From contig NZ_FOXY01000009.1 of NCBI RefSeq assembly GCF_900115865.1, positions 124,001 to 188,000 on the forward strand: a stretch of DNA of 64,000 nt, read 5' to 3'. Numbering within the stretch: position 1 is the stretch's first letter; every line of letters begins with the position of its first letter. The stretch comes from Donghicola eburneus (GTDB taxonomy: Bacteria; Pseudomonadota; Alphaproteobacteria; Rhodobacterales; Rhodobacteraceae). Position numbers and translations under genes: made by a program. Below the pieces are notes generated by a model. That model saw nothing but the letters and a program-made list of their open reading frames with translations, did no database searches and had not been told where the DNA came from. Below are positions 8,417 to 17,291 of this stretch, piece by piece.

Positions 8417-9316
8417 TTACTCCGCCTCCGCCAGAGGGTGATGCATCAGGATGTGCTGCGCCAGTTCATCGCACGTCGGGAACCAGACGCCGGGCAGGGT
8501 TTTCATCCGCTGGATCAAGCGCTGGATCATGTCGACGCGCATGGCGTGGCCCGACACGAAGGGATGAAGCAGAAAGTTTACGTAACCGCCTTGCTTGTAC
8601 TGCTGCAGAAACGCGGACCACCAGATTTCGAACACCTCGTCCACGTCCATCACGCGCTGAGCATCATTGGGCGTGTCGAGCCAACCAAAGCTGAAATACA
8701 TCGCGTCGTCCAAAGCGTAGTGGAACGGCAATTGCAGGATCGGGTTCTGGCCGTTTGAGTCCAATTCGTAGAACGGCATGTCACTGGCCGAGGTGAACGA
8801 ATTATAAACTACACCTTTGGATTTCAGCAGCGCGGGCGTGTGACTGGAACGTGTCCCCGTGATGGGCTTGCCCTGCACGGCGCTTAGCGCTGCCAAAGTG
8901 CGGGTTAGGTGAGCATCCTCGACCACTGGATCGGCGTAGACCTCGTGCTCCCACATATGGTCTGCCAGCTCGTGCCCGTTCGCGACCACGTCTTTCAGTG
9001 CCTCTGGGTAGAGTTCGCAAATCCGGCCAGGGGTGAACAGAGTGACCTTCACGTCTTCGGCGTCAAACATTTCCATGATCCGCCAGACGCCGACACGTCC
9101 ACCGAACTCACCCTTGGCTTTTTGCCCCCAAGGTTCGTTCAGCAATCTGCGCAGCAGCATGGCGTCGAAGTCGAGGGTAAAGTTCACCGCGATTTTGACA
9201 CCCTCGGGGTAGGCGAATTCGGGAATCGGGATACGGCGGCCCCGCTGGAAACGAGCCGTCTCAACAAGGCTCAGGAACGGGTCTTGAGCCGAAGCGGTGG
9301 GATCTGGGGAAGTCAT
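8417..9316 (-). CDS. NodB-fold deacetylase / PuuE-like amidohydrolase
   Basis: 299 residues. Motif 1 is NFTLDFDA with D49/D51, and motif 2 is GHELADHMWEH with H120 and H124, the expected metal triad of carbohydrate esterase family 4 and of cofactor-linked PuuE allantoinases. There is no signal peptide, so a cytosolic small-molecule amidohydrolase fits better than a peptidoglycan deacetylase. Its start overlaps the racemase stop (ATGA). With the hydantoin-type racemase, the AllE-like protein and an importer it probably opens or cleaves a cyclic ureide or imide; the substrate is inference. Confidence 0.75.
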   Translation of the reverse strand: MTSPDPTASAQDPFLSLVETARFQRGRRIPIPEFAYPEGVKIAVNFTLDFDAMLLRRLLNEPWGQKAKGEFGGRVGVWRIMEMFDAEDVKVTLFTPGRICELYPEALKDVVANGHELADHMWEHEVYADPVVEDAHLTRTLAALSAVQGKPITGTRSSHTPALLKSKGVVYNSFTSASDMPFYELDSNGQNPILQLPFHYALDDAMYFSFGWLDTPNDAQRVMDVDEVFEIWWSAFLQQYKQGGYVNFLLHPFVSGHAMRVDMIQRLIQRMKTLPGVWFPTCDELAQHILMHHPLAEAE

Positions 9317-10047
9317 TCCGCACTCCGGGTTGTGGTGGTGAAAGATGCGCGCGGCAAACCCGCGCGGTACAGAACGGCGGCCTCGGCCGCCTTGAGGCCA
9401 GCGATAACCGGATTGATGACCGGTACGCCCACTGCGGCGGTTAGCTTTTCCGGCAAGCCTGGGATGAATGACAGCGCAAAACAGCCCAGCACGAGCACAT
9501 CGGCGCCTTGGGCGACACAGCCTTTGGCCCGTGCCACGATCGCAGACAGATGGCGATCGGGGTCGCGGTTCAGGTCGGCGACAGACCCTCCAATGGTGAC
9601 CTCGGAAACGAAACTCCCCTCTATCCCGATGCCGCGAATGCGGCGACGCAAGCCCTTGGGCGTGGGGTCAGACGACAGCACCGAAAACCGCTCTCCAAGC
9701 TGCGTTGCCGCCAAAAGCCCCGCCTCTCCGGGTCCAATAACGGGGAGGCCCGAAACTTCGGTCAGCGCATCCACAGCAGGGTCACTAAAGCACCCGATCA
9801 GAACGGCATCGTATTGGTCGGACCATTTCGATGCTGCACCGCGAAGGGCCGGAAAAACCATCGCTGCGTCCGCCGCTGACTCGATCGCATCGGGGCCGTC
9901 GTCGGGCGAATTGATGAAGACCGCAGCCGAAGGCGCCCAACCGCGCAACATCTGAAGGCGGCGCTCGACCACATCCGACCCGGCGGTGCGATGCAGGGGG
10001 CTGGCCAGTTGATAGAGCACACGGGGGGTGGCCGATGAATACAGCAT
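9313..10047 (-). CDS. Asp/Glu/hydantoin racemase family protein
   Basis: 244 residues from the ATG at 10047; a longer frame begins 29 codons upstream in a region without coding resemblance. The two-cysteine racemase layout is visible: a cysteine in VLIGCFSDP (near residue 81) and a second in VLGCFALSF (near residue 187), each in a strand-loop context as in hydantoin, allantoin and maleate/aspartate racemases. These enzymes interconvert enantiomers by two-base chemistry. Downstream of the ABC genes and overlapping the deacetylase gene, it suggests that the imported compound has a racemisable carbon, as allantoin or 5-substituted hydantoins do. Confidence 0.8.
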   Translation of the reverse strand: MLYSSATPRVLYQLASPLHRTAGSDVVERRLQMLRGWAPSAAVFINSPDDGPDAIESAADAAMVFPALRGAASKWSDQYDAVLIGCFSDPAVDALTEVSGLPVIGPGEAGLLAATQLGERFSVLSSDPTPKGLRRRIRGIGIEGSFVSEVTIGGSVADLNRDPDRHLSAIVARAKGCVAQGADVLVLGCFALSFIPGLPEKLTAAVGVPVINPVIAGLKAAEAAVLYRAGLPRASFTTTTRSAE

Positions 10048-10081
10048 CGGGGAACGTCCTTTGATCAAGGGTGGGTCGAGG

Positions 10082-10894
10082 TCAGAAAGCGCGCTGCAAT
10101 CCGACAAGTTTCTGGACAAGCGCCACGCCGCCAATCGAGAGCAGGATCGACAGTGTCGCAGCCGCTGCCGCTGTGGGCTTGAACTCGTAGGTCAGGAAGT
10201 CAAACAGCGCGAGCGGCAGGGTGTTGCCCCCAAGCGGCTTTAGCAGCAGCGAGATGGTGTAGAGATCGAAGCTGTTGATAAAAGAAAAGATTCCACCCAT
10301 CGCCAGGCCCGGCATTACCAGCGGCAGGATTACCAACCGAAAGGTCTGCCATCCCGTCGCTCCGAGACTGGCCGACGCTTCCTCAAGAGAAGCGGGCACC
10401 TGACGGATTGCCGCCGCGATCGACACATAGGCATAGGGGAAGGACATCAAAATGTGTCCCATCTGCAGGCCCATGACAGTCTTGGCCATCTGAATTTTGT
10501 ATAGGAAAAACAGCAGGCCAACAGCCGTCAACAACTCTGGCACCAAGAGCGGCAGGGTCATGCCCAGTTGGAACCAGCCTGACAGCTTGCCCGAAATCAC
10601 CTGACCAGCCATCGCCGCCATCATTGCGACGGTCATGGTGACCACCGCTGTAATCGCGCCAATCCGAAGAGACATCAGCAGACCATCGACCAGATCTTTG
10701 CGCTCGAAGAACTCGATATACCAACGCCAAGAGAAGCCTTGGGGCGGGAATTCAATCATCATACCATTGGTGAACGACGCGCCGATGATCATGACCAGCG
10801 GAGCCATCAGGAAGATGTAAAGCAGGACGATCAGGATACCAAAGCCGACGTTTACCGGCTTTTGGTTGGAAAAGGTGTTGGTCATCTCGCTCAT
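10082..10894 (-). CDS. ABC transporter permease (PotC type)
   Basis: 270 residues from the ATG at 10894, which overlaps the stop of the previous permease gene (ATGA). The six-helix BPD_transp_1 fold shows the cytoplasmic coupling-loop motif EEASASLGATGWQTFRLV, which contacts the ATPase. It pairs with the adjacent PotB-like permease and belongs to the spermidine/putrescine/opine class of importers. The ligand is probably the operon's substrate and not necessarily a polyamine. Confidence 0.85.
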   Translation of the reverse strand: MSEMTNTFSNQKPVNVGFGILIVLLYIFLMAPLVMIIGASFTNGMMIEFPPQGFSWRWYIEFFERKDLVDGLLMSLRIGAITAVVTMTVAMMAAMAGQVISGKLSGWFQLGMTLPLLVPELLTAVGLLFFLYKIQMAKTVMGLQMGHILMSFPYAYVSIAAAIRQVPASLEEASASLGATGWQTFRLVILPLVMPGLAMGGIFSFINSFDLYTISLLLKPLGGNTLPLALFDFLTYEFKPTAAAAATLSILLSIGGVALVQKLVGLQRAF

Positions 10895-11745
10895 GCCTTG
10901 GACCTTTCCATGAGACGCGACGTGAGGGCGGTAAACAGACCCACGACAAGAATGGTAGAGACCGACAGCACGATGGCGAGCGCAGAGCCAAATGGCCATT
11001 GGAAGGTGCCCGTCAACTCGCCGATGATAAGCGTCGGCATGTAGCTGACCATTTGCCCGCCAAGCAGCGCAGGGGTCACATAGGCGGCCACCGCCAATAC
11101 GTAGACGAGGATCATACCGGGATAGATGCCAGGAAAGCTTAGCGGCAGGATAATGTCGCGGAACACTTCGCGGCGGGTGGCCCCCATCGAAGACGACGCC
11201 TCGATCAACGTAGGTGAGATATTCCGCAGGGCGTTATTGATAGGCAGCACCATGAACGGCACAAACACGTGCACCAGCGCTAGGATCACCAGACCTTGGG
11301 TGAACAGCAGCCGCAGGGGGCGTTCGATCATCCCGAGTGCGAGCAGCGTTTCATTAAGGGGACCGTTCAGTGCGGCTGCGATCATCCAGCCAAAGTTCCG
11401 GACCAGAACACCTGTCATCAACGGGGATGCGATGCAGGCATAGAGGAAAACAGCCTTCAGCCCTTTGGCTTTGGACATGTGCCACGCAATCGGATAGCTG
11501 ACGATCAAGCAGAGCAGGGTTACCGCGCCCGCAGTCAGCAGCGAACGTCCCAACACCCCCCAGTAATAGCCGTCACTTAGGATGCGGTCGTAGTGCATCG
11601 TGGTGTAGTCATCCCCAAAGGGTTCTGAGTGGCCAGGGGTGCGAAAGCTCATCTCGATCATGTTCGTGATCGGCAAGATCATAAACACAAAGATCAGGGC
11701 AACCGCAGGGATCGCGAGCAAGAGTTTCGGGTTGCGCAGGCTCAT
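10891..11745 (-). CDS. ABC transporter permease (PotB type)
   Basis: 284 residues from the ATG at 11745, overlapping the ATPase gene stop. A first transmembrane helix is followed by a large periplasmic loop and five further helices, with the coupling motif EASSSMGATRREVFRDI. The start eight codons upstream (11769) lies inside the ATPase gene and is less likely. It forms the membrane channel with the PotC-like partner. Confidence 0.85.
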   Translation of the reverse strand: MSLRNPKLLLAIPAVALIFVFMILPITNMIEMSFRTPGHSEPFGDDYTTMHYDRILSDGYYWGVLGRSLLTAGAVTLLCLIVSYPIAWHMSKAKGLKAVFLYACIASPLMTGVLVRNFGWMIAAALNGPLNETLLALGMIERPLRLLFTQGLVILALVHVFVPFMVLPINNALRNISPTLIEASSSMGATRREVFRDIILPLSFPGIYPGMILVYVLAVAAYVTPALLGGQMVSYMPTLIIGELTGTFQWPFGSALAIVLSVSTILVVGLFTALTSRLMERSKA

Positions 11746-12800
11746 GGCGCGACCTCGGGCATCAGCCATGCGTGGCTGTGGTCAATCGCGATGCCAACCT
11801 CTTCGCCGGGCGCGACCTGATGGTTCGGCGGCGCCGTCAGCTTCAGGACAGAACCGTCTTGCAAGGTGATTTCGCAGTGCAGCGCTGCACCTAGGAAAGC
11901 GGACTTGGTCACTTTGCCTGCAAACGTGCCAGCACTAGGCGAGGTCAATTCCAACGCCTCGGGGCGCAAGAGCAACTCGGCGGGGCCAGCGATGCCAGGT
12001 ACGCCGCTTAATTCGAGCTTGGCCCCAGCTGCTTTGATCTCGTAACGGCCATCTCCCATCGAGATAACGGACTGACAGGGGATGAAATTCGCTTCGCCGG
12101 TGAAGTCAGCGACATAACGTTCGACCGGCTTTTGGTAAATTTCACGAGGTGTCGCGAACTGGGCCACGCGGCCTGCCTTCATCACAGCAACCATGTCGGA
12201 CATTGCCATAGCTTCGGACTGGTCGTGCGTAACGTAGAAAGCCGTGATCCCAGATTGCTGCTGCAGATCGCGGATCAGCCAGCGCACTTCGTCGCGGAGA
12301 CGCGCATCAAGGTTCGCGAGCGGCTCGTCCAACAAAAGGAGTTTCGGTTTCAGAACCAGAGCACGGGCCAAGGCAACACGCTGCTGCTGACCACCGGAAA
12401 TCGCGCGCGGCAAGCGGTCGCGCAGACCATCCAGCCGGACCAGTTTCATCACGTCGTGAACGCGGGTCTCGATCTCTGCCTTGGGCAGCTTCTGAAGTTT
12501 GAGTCCGTAGCCGATATTCTCGGCTACGGTCATGTGCGGGAACAATGCGTAGTTCTGAAAGACCACGCCGAAACCGCGACGGTTGGCAGGGGTCCCGAGG
12601 ATAGATTCCCCGTCTACTGTGATTTCCCCACCATTTGCCTCGAGAAAGCCGGCAAGACACCGCAAAGTGGTGCTCTTACCGCATCCAGAGGGCCCGAGCA
12701 GTGTCACCAGTTGGCCGGACTCAGCCTTGAGTGACACGCCATCGAGCGCAAGAAAATCCTGATACCGCTTGCGCAGATCCCTGACTTCAACCGTCGCCAT
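11742..12800 (-). CDS. ABC transporter ATP-binding protein (PotA type)
   Basis: 352 residues. Walker A is GPSGCGKST near residue 35, the Q-loop is VFQNYALFPH, the ABC signature is ISGGQQQRVALARAL, Walker B is LLLLDEPLANLD, and the switch histidine is in YVTHDQSEA. A C-terminal TOBE-type domain follows from about residue 240. It powers the adjacent permease pair and starts three bases after the substrate-binding-protein gene ends. Confidence 0.92.
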   Translation of the reverse strand: MATVEVRDLRKRYQDFLALDGVSLKAESGQLVTLLGPSGCGKSTTLRCLAGFLEANGGEITVDGESILGTPANRRGFGVVFQNYALFPHMTVAENIGYGLKLQKLPKAEIETRVHDVMKLVRLDGLRDRLPRAISGGQQQRVALARALVLKPKLLLLDEPLANLDARLRDEVRWLIRDLQQQSGITAFYVTHDQSEAMAMSDMVAVMKAGRVAQFATPREIYQKPVERYVADFTGEANFIPCQSVISMGDGRYEIKAAGAKLELSGVPGIAGPAELLLRPEALELTSPSAGTFAGKVTKSAFLGAALHCEITLQDGSVLKLTAPPNHQVAPGEEVGIAIDHSHAWLMPEVAP

Positions 12801-12803
12801 AAC

Positions 12804-13835
12804 TTAAATTGTCCGTTCCCAGAGGTCGTTCAAGCCCGGCATGATTGCGAGCGTTTCGTCCCAGTCAAACCGGATGGCTTGGCTGACAACTTCGGGCTGC
12901 AGTGGCCATTTCTGTAGCTCTTCGGGCAGCTCGACCGTCTTGTTGGTCGGTGCGATCAGCCAGTTTTCCGCCATCCAAAGCTGGATTTCCGGGGACAGAA
13001 CGAAGTTGATATAGTCAAAGCCCAGCTGCTTGTCGGGGCTGTTTTCGAAGACCGAGAACGAGTGGTCGAACACCAGCATGCCTTCTTCGGGGACGACATA
13101 GTCGATCGGAATACCGGATTCCTGCATCGCTTTGACTTCGCCAAGGTCGATGGGCGCCACGGCAACCTGACCCTGCGACAGCAGCGGTGTCAGCTGAGCC
13201 GAGTAGCCGATCTGCGGGAACGGACCCAGCTCCTTGAATTTCGCAACTGCAGTTTCGATGTCATCGCGGCCCGAACCAAAGTGCTCGCCCGCCCACATCG
13301 CCATCATGGTCGCGGCAGAGTTGGTGATTTTATACAGACCCAGCTGGCCGCGGAAGCGCTCGTCCCACAGATCAGCCCAGCCTTTGGGCGGCTCGTCCAC
13401 AAGGTCGGTGCGGTATGCGATGACCAGCGGGGCCAGCATGCCGGTGACAGCGGTGTTGCCCTTGAGGATTGCAGGTTCGATCACGTCGGCCATGTTCGGC
13501 ACGTTCTCGGGTGTGAGTTCCGCAAAGTAGCCGTCGTTGCGGATCATCGCGGTGTACTTTTCGTTCAGCATAACGGCGGGGAACGGGGGGTTCTCGCGGC
13601 CCGCAGCGCGGAAGTTCGAGATCCAAGCCATGCCCAGCCCGATGTCCAGATCGAAATCCTTGCCAATCTGTTCGGCAAACTTGGGCATCACGTGCTGACG
13701 CCAGTCATTCTCCCAGCGGCCGCCGAACATGTTGACGATAAAGGTATCGGACTGCGCCAGCGCGGGCATCCCGATCGCCCCCAGCGCAGCAGCGCCTGCG
13801 GACGTCTTGAGGAAATTACGTCGAGTGAAGGTCAT
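12804..13835 (-). CDS. extracellular solute-binding protein (PotD type), Tat-exported
   Basis: 343 residues. The N-terminus has a twin-arginine signal, TRRNFLKTSAG, followed by a hydrophobic stretch and an ALAQS cleavage site near residue 27. The mature part is a class-F periplasmic binding protein of the polyamine/iron/opine type. It captures the ligand in the periplasm for the following importer. The gene is 115 bases downstream of the thiamine-diphosphate enzyme and has a good AGGAG before the ATG. Confidence 0.88.
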   Translation of the reverse strand: MTFTRRNFLKTSAGAAALGAIGMPALAQSDTFIVNMFGGRWENDWRQHVMPKFAEQIGKDFDLDIGLGMAWISNFRAAGRENPPFPAVMLNEKYTAMIRNDGYFAELTPENVPNMADVIEPAILKGNTAVTGMLAPLVIAYRTDLVDEPPKGWADLWDERFRGQLGLYKITNSAATMMAMWAGEHFGSGRDDIETAVAKFKELGPFPQIGYSAQLTPLLSQGQVAVAPIDLGEVKAMQESGIPIDYVVPEEGMLVFDHSFSVFENSPDKQLGFDYINFVLSPEIQLWMAENWLIAPTNKTVELPEELQKWPLQPEVVSQAIRFDWDETLAIMPGLNDLWERTI

Positions 13836-13950
13836 TGATGGATCTCCTGTTGGGAAACATTATTAGCGGGTCAACTGCGCGTTTGGGAGGCGTAAGCTGC
13901 AGCCGCCCTATTTTACCCACCGGGGAGGCGGCGGGATTCGGTTGGGGGCC
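13836..13950 (-). other. gap between the TPP-enzyme and binding-protein genes
   Basis: The 115-base gap contains an inverted repeat with GCCGCC at 13902-13907 and GGCGGC at 13927-13932. In RNA from the minus strand it would form a GC stem with a 19-base loop, but no T-run follows. It may moderate read-through so that the binding protein is produced more than its neighbours. No separate promoter was identified. Confidence 0.3.
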
Positions 13951-15594
13951 TTACATCTCGATCTTGTCAGGGTCGAGACGTAGGTCGATCAAAAGGGGTT
14001 TGCTCCGTTCGGCAATGGCAGTGCAGGCGGCACTCAGACTGCTTTCGTCGGTAACCCGAACAGTGGCAAATCCGAGCGTTGCGCAAGTGTCGGCAAAGTC
14101 GATGCGCGCAATCATTGACAGCTCCGGGCTCATGTTTCTGTTAGTGAATTGAACGTGTTCCGCGCCGTAGCTACCGTCATTGCAGACAATGACGATCAGG
14201 TCGGCTTGCTGCTGAACCGCGGTGACCAATTCGCTCAGACCAGACAGGGTAAAGCCGCCATCACCAGCGACCAAAACCGTGGGACGGTCCGTGATTGCAG
14301 TAGCGGCGCCGATCGCCTCTCCCAAGCCGCAGCCGATCGCGCCGAAATGCGAGGTGTAGACCAGATCTGCCGGACGGGTCACTGGCAGGTTGCGCCAGGC
14401 TGTGGTGACAAATCGGCCCAAGTCAGCCACCAGAACACGGTCTTTGGGCAGGGCCTGGTGCAAGCGTCGTAGCGCAGGGACCATATCAACCGTACCTTGG
14501 GCGGTCGGAGCAGCCTGCGGCAGGGTCGCAAAGGCGGCAGCCTCTGCTGCCAATTTCTCGCTTAGATCAGCCGTCGCGCCAGAACCAGGGATATCCGCCA
14601 AGTCCAAAAGCTCGGTAAAGGCACGGGCTGTTCCAGCGATATCGCCAATGATCCGCACAGACGGAATATCGAGGCGCGGCGTTTCCTCGGCGTCGGGCAG
14701 GATTTGCACGACCCGCTTGCCCATGGTGTAGGCACGCTCTTCGGTGGTGTGTTTACTTAGACTTGCCCCAAAGGCCAGAATGCAGTCGGACTGCATGATG
14801 ACCTCTGTCGCAGTTGGATGGCTGAGACCGCCGCAGATACCGATATTAAAGGGCTCGCCTTCGAAAAGGCCCTGCGCTTTGAGAGTGGTGGCGAGTGGGG
14901 CTTCAATCCGCGCGGCCAGCTCTATCAGAGCAGCCCGTGCTTCGGGGCTGCACGCTCCGCGTCCCGCAAGGATCAGGGGCCGGCGCGCCGAGGCCAACAT
15001 GCCCGCGGCATCTTCCAGCGCATCGCCCGAAGCAGGCGCGGCCGCGAAATCCGGTACGGGCATCGCGTCGATGTCGGGGCTCAAATCTTCCCACATCAGG
15101 TCAACGCGCATGTTGAAAACGACAGGGCAGCGATGGTGGGCCGCGATCCGGAACGCTCGGCTCAGATCCTCGATCGCAGTGTCAGGGCTGCGCATTTCAA
15201 TGAAACGCGCGCCGGTGCTGGCAACAACTTCGCGCTGGTCGATATTTTGCAGGTGCTGCAGATCGCCGGGCTTGGTATCACCACACAAGACAACAAGAGG
15301 GATGCCGCCGCGCGCCGCCTCGGCCAAGGGTGTAATAACGTTGGTGAGCGCGGGGCCATGAGTGATCGTTGCAACGCCAGTGCGTCCGGTTGTCTGTGCA
15401 AAACCGATAGCGGCCAAGACAGCGTTCGCCTCGTGGGTGCACGCCACATATTTCCCAAGGCTGCCTTCGATATACGCATCCACCATGAAGAGATTGGCAT
15501 CCCCGACCAAACCATACAGGTGTGTCGTCTGGTGAGCGGCCAGCGCCCGCGCCAATCCTTGGTGTAGTTTCATGGTATGTGCCGTATCTTTCAT
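13951..15594 (-). CDS. thiamine-diphosphate-dependent enzyme (acetolactate synthase / benzoylformate decarboxylase family)
   Basis: 547 residues from the ATG at 15594; alternative starts exist at 15573 and 15663. Three-domain architecture: the N-terminal pyrimidine-binding domain has the catalytic glutamate at E55 in CTHEANA, there is a central domain near 190-320, and the C-terminal pyrophosphate domain has GDGGFTLSG followed by CNDGSYG. The retained glutamate argues against glyoxylate carboligase, which lacks it. It probably decarboxylates or ligates a 2-oxoacid generated by the operon. It is the first gene of the minus-strand cluster. Substrate unknown. Confidence 0.78.
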   Translation of the reverse strand: MKDTAHTMKLHQGLARALAAHQTTHLYGLVGDANLFMVDAYIEGSLGKYVACTHEANAVLAAIGFAQTTGRTGVATITHGPALTNVITPLAEAARGGIPLVVLCGDTKPGDLQHLQNIDQREVVASTGARFIEMRSPDTAIEDLSRAFRIAAHHRCPVVFNMRVDLMWEDLSPDIDAMPVPDFAAAPASGDALEDAAGMLASARRPLILAGRGACSPEARAALIELAARIEAPLATTLKAQGLFEGEPFNIGICGGLSHPTATEVIMQSDCILAFGASLSKHTTEERAYTMGKRVVQILPDAEETPRLDIPSVRIIGDIAGTARAFTELLDLADIPGSGATADLSEKLAAEAAAFATLPQAAPTAQGTVDMVPALRRLHQALPKDRVLVADLGRFVTTAWRNLPVTRPADLVYTSHFGAIGCGLGEAIGAATAITDRPTVLVAGDGGFTLSGLSELVTAVQQQADLIVIVCNDGSYGAEHVQFTNRNMSPELSMIARIDFADTCATLGFATVRVTDESSLSAACTAIAERSKPLLIDLRLDPDKIEM

Positions 15595-15893
15595 GTCTCG
15601 CCGCTGGCTGAACTCTGTGTGTGAATCAACATTATGCCGCAGCGCATCGTGACAAAAGTTCAAGTTACTCTAATTAAAAGTTCCTATTAGTGAACATTCT
15701 GGAACCACCTCACGGCAAAGGAATTTCCGCTTCGCATGCGGTGTCGCTTGCAAAAAATCACAACTTGGCCGGCCGTGTGGTGTTCTGGAAAACAACCGGT
15801 GATTTGACAGAACGCTGGCGGGCCAATAGCCATTTGGGAACTGCGCGTCGGGATTGATCTCCTGAGCATTCCCAAACAGGAGCACTGTCCCGA
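15595..15893. promoter_or_regulatory. divergent promoter region between the TPP operon and the ECF sigma gene
   Basis: About 300 bases without a convincing gene. It must hold the promoters of both the minus-strand ureide-like operon and the plus-strand sigma gene. An AT-rich stretch around 15662-15690 is the likeliest core for the operon promoter. A GGAACC at about 15701 resembles an ECF -35 element, but I see no good -10 partner at a normal distance. A 76-codon open frame on the minus strand here has no protein-like character. Confidence 0.35.
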
Positions 15894-16436
15894 GTGACAC
15901 AACATGCCATCGATCATGCGCGATTAATCCGCGCTTGCGCGGCAGGTGAGCGCGCAGCTCTCAAAGGCCTGCTGGATGCCGAAGGCGGACGTATGCTGGG
16001 TGTTGCCAAACGGATGCTGAAACGGACAGACCTTGCCGAAGATGCGGTTCAGGATGCCTTGGTGCTGGTTTGGCGTAAGGCCAGCCAGTATGACCCCGAA
16101 CGTGGCAATGCGACCAGTTGGCTCTACACCATCTTGCGAAATAGGTGCCTGACAATGCTGCGGAACGAGGCCAGAGAGACGCCGACCGCACCTGAGGCGA
16201 TTGACGAAACGATTGAAGACGGTGTGCTCAACACCGCTTGGGACCGTCTTGAATCCACTTCGGACCTAAAACGGTGCCTTGCGGGGCTCGATTTCGACAC
16301 GCGTCGCGCAATCCTGTCCTCCTATGTCTTGGGCCACAGCCATGGAGAAATTGCAGGACGCATGAATGCGCCACTCGGATCGGTAAAATCATGGGTGCGG
16401 CGCGGGCTAGTCAAGTTGCGGGAGTGCATGACATGA
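15894..16436 (+). CDS. ECF-type RNA polymerase sigma factor (SigK/RpoE-like)
   Basis: 180 residues from a GTG at 15894 preceded by AGGAGC. Sigma region 2 is visible at about 25-95, with LAEDAVQDALVLVWRKASQ and a WLYTILRN core. Region 4 lies at about 125-175, with a helix-turn-helix around LGHSHGEIAGRMNAPLGSV. There is no region 3, as expected for ECF factors. The stop overlaps the start of the anti-sigma gene, so the two are translationally coupled. The stress sensed is unknown. Confidence 0.88.
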   Translation: MTQHAIDHARLIRACAAGERAALKGLLDAEGGRMLGVAKRMLKRTDLAEDAVQDALVLVWRKASQYDPERGNATSWLYTILRNRCLTMLRNEARETPTAPEAIDETIEDGVLNTAWDRLESTSDLKRCLAGLDFDTRRAILSSYVLGHSHGEIAGRMNAPLGSVKSWVRRGLVKLRECMT

Positions 16437-17185
16437 CAGATCGCTCTCTTGGACTACTGATTGACGAGGTTGCGCTCGGGCTAGCTGACGACGACGACGT
16501 TGCGCGGCTCGAAGCTATGGCCGCCGCAGATCCTATTGTCGCCGCGCGACTAGATCATGCCCGCGCAACCTTTGCTCTACTGGACGACACCGCTGATCCA
16601 CTGCCGCTGCCCGAAGACATTTGGAAACGGATTGACCAAAGCATCGACCTTGCCGAAGCTGAGACAGCTCCGGTCGTTGCGAACGTGTCGGGTCAGCGCG
16701 CCTCCAAGACGGAAGAAAGCAACGTTGTCGAACTCGGCGCCGTGCGCGCGCAGCTTGCGCGCTGGCGTCTGTCCGCTTTTGCGGGGCTCGCTGCGGCGGT
16801 GGTTTTGGCCGTTGCGCTATCTTGGACCGTGATGTCCCCCAAGGACCCAGCTGTCATCGCAGTGCTGCTAAATGATCAAGGCGACGCCGTTGCGCTTATC
16901 GAGGGACGCCCCGACAACACCACGCGCGTTACCCTGCTAGAGCGCCCAGATGTTGCTGCCAATCAGGTCATGCAGGTCTGGACAAAACCAGATGCTGACG
17001 GCCCGCCCGTATCCTTGGGCCTGCTAGAGACCGGAGAGTCGCGCACCTTGACGATCCAAGGCCTGCCCGCACCCAACGCGCAGCAGCTTTACGAGATCAC
17101 GACCGAGCCTGCAGGTGGGTCGCCCACCAATCTGCCAACTGGACCGATCCTTGGCAAAGGGTTGGCAAAAGAACCTGTGATATAG
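16433..17185 (+). CDS. anti-sigma factor (RskA-like)
   Basis: 250 residues from the ATG at 16433, overlapping the sigma gene stop. An N-terminal cytoplasmic zinc-less anti-sigma helix bundle (1-80) is followed by one transmembrane helix near residues 105-125 (segment FAGLAAAVVLAVALSW). The periplasmic C-terminal RskA domain contains VMQVWTKPDADGPPVSLG. It would hold the sigma factor at the inner membrane until a signal triggers its release, probably by proteolysis. An upstream in-frame extension inside the sigma gene was rejected. Confidence 0.85.
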   Translation: MTDRSLGLLIDEVALGLADDDDVARLEAMAAADPIVAARLDHARATFALLDDTADPLPLPEDIWKRIDQSIDLAEAETAPVVANVSGQRASKTEESNVVELGAVRAQLARWRLSAFAGLAAAVVLAVALSWTVMSPKDPAVIAVLLNDQGDAVALIEGRPDNTTRVTLLERPDVAANQVMQVWTKPDADGPPVSLGLLETGESRTLTIQGLPAPNAQQLYEITTEPAGGSPTNLPTGPILGKGLAKEPVI

Positions 17186-17229
17186 ACTAAACGGCTGCGA
17201 GAAAGCAGACTGACAGCTACCGATTGAAC

Positions 17230-17270
17230 AATAAAAAAGCCCTCCCCGACAACACGCCGGAGAGGGCTGA
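17230..17270 (-). terminator. intrinsic terminator of the BCCT transporter gene
   Basis: The stem is AGCCCTC (17238-17244) with GAGGGCT (17262-17268). Read on the minus strand, the hairpin is followed directly by TTTTTTATT, a classic intrinsic terminator about 20 bases past the BCCT stop. It also separates that gene from the convergent anti-sigma gene. Confidence 0.85.
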
Positions 17271-17291
17271 GTTCTGACGAAAGAGCTGTGC

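Noticed and set aside
10082-13835. TMAO importer (TmoXVW) for the ABC transporter
   Set aside because: It is a PotABCD-type system with two permeases, whereas TmoXVW is a ProXVW-type system with one; it also sits within the ureide-like operon.
13951-15594. Glyoxylate carboligase for the thiamine-diphosphate enzyme
   Set aside because: The enzyme keeps the catalytic glutamate (E55) that glyoxylate carboligase lacks.
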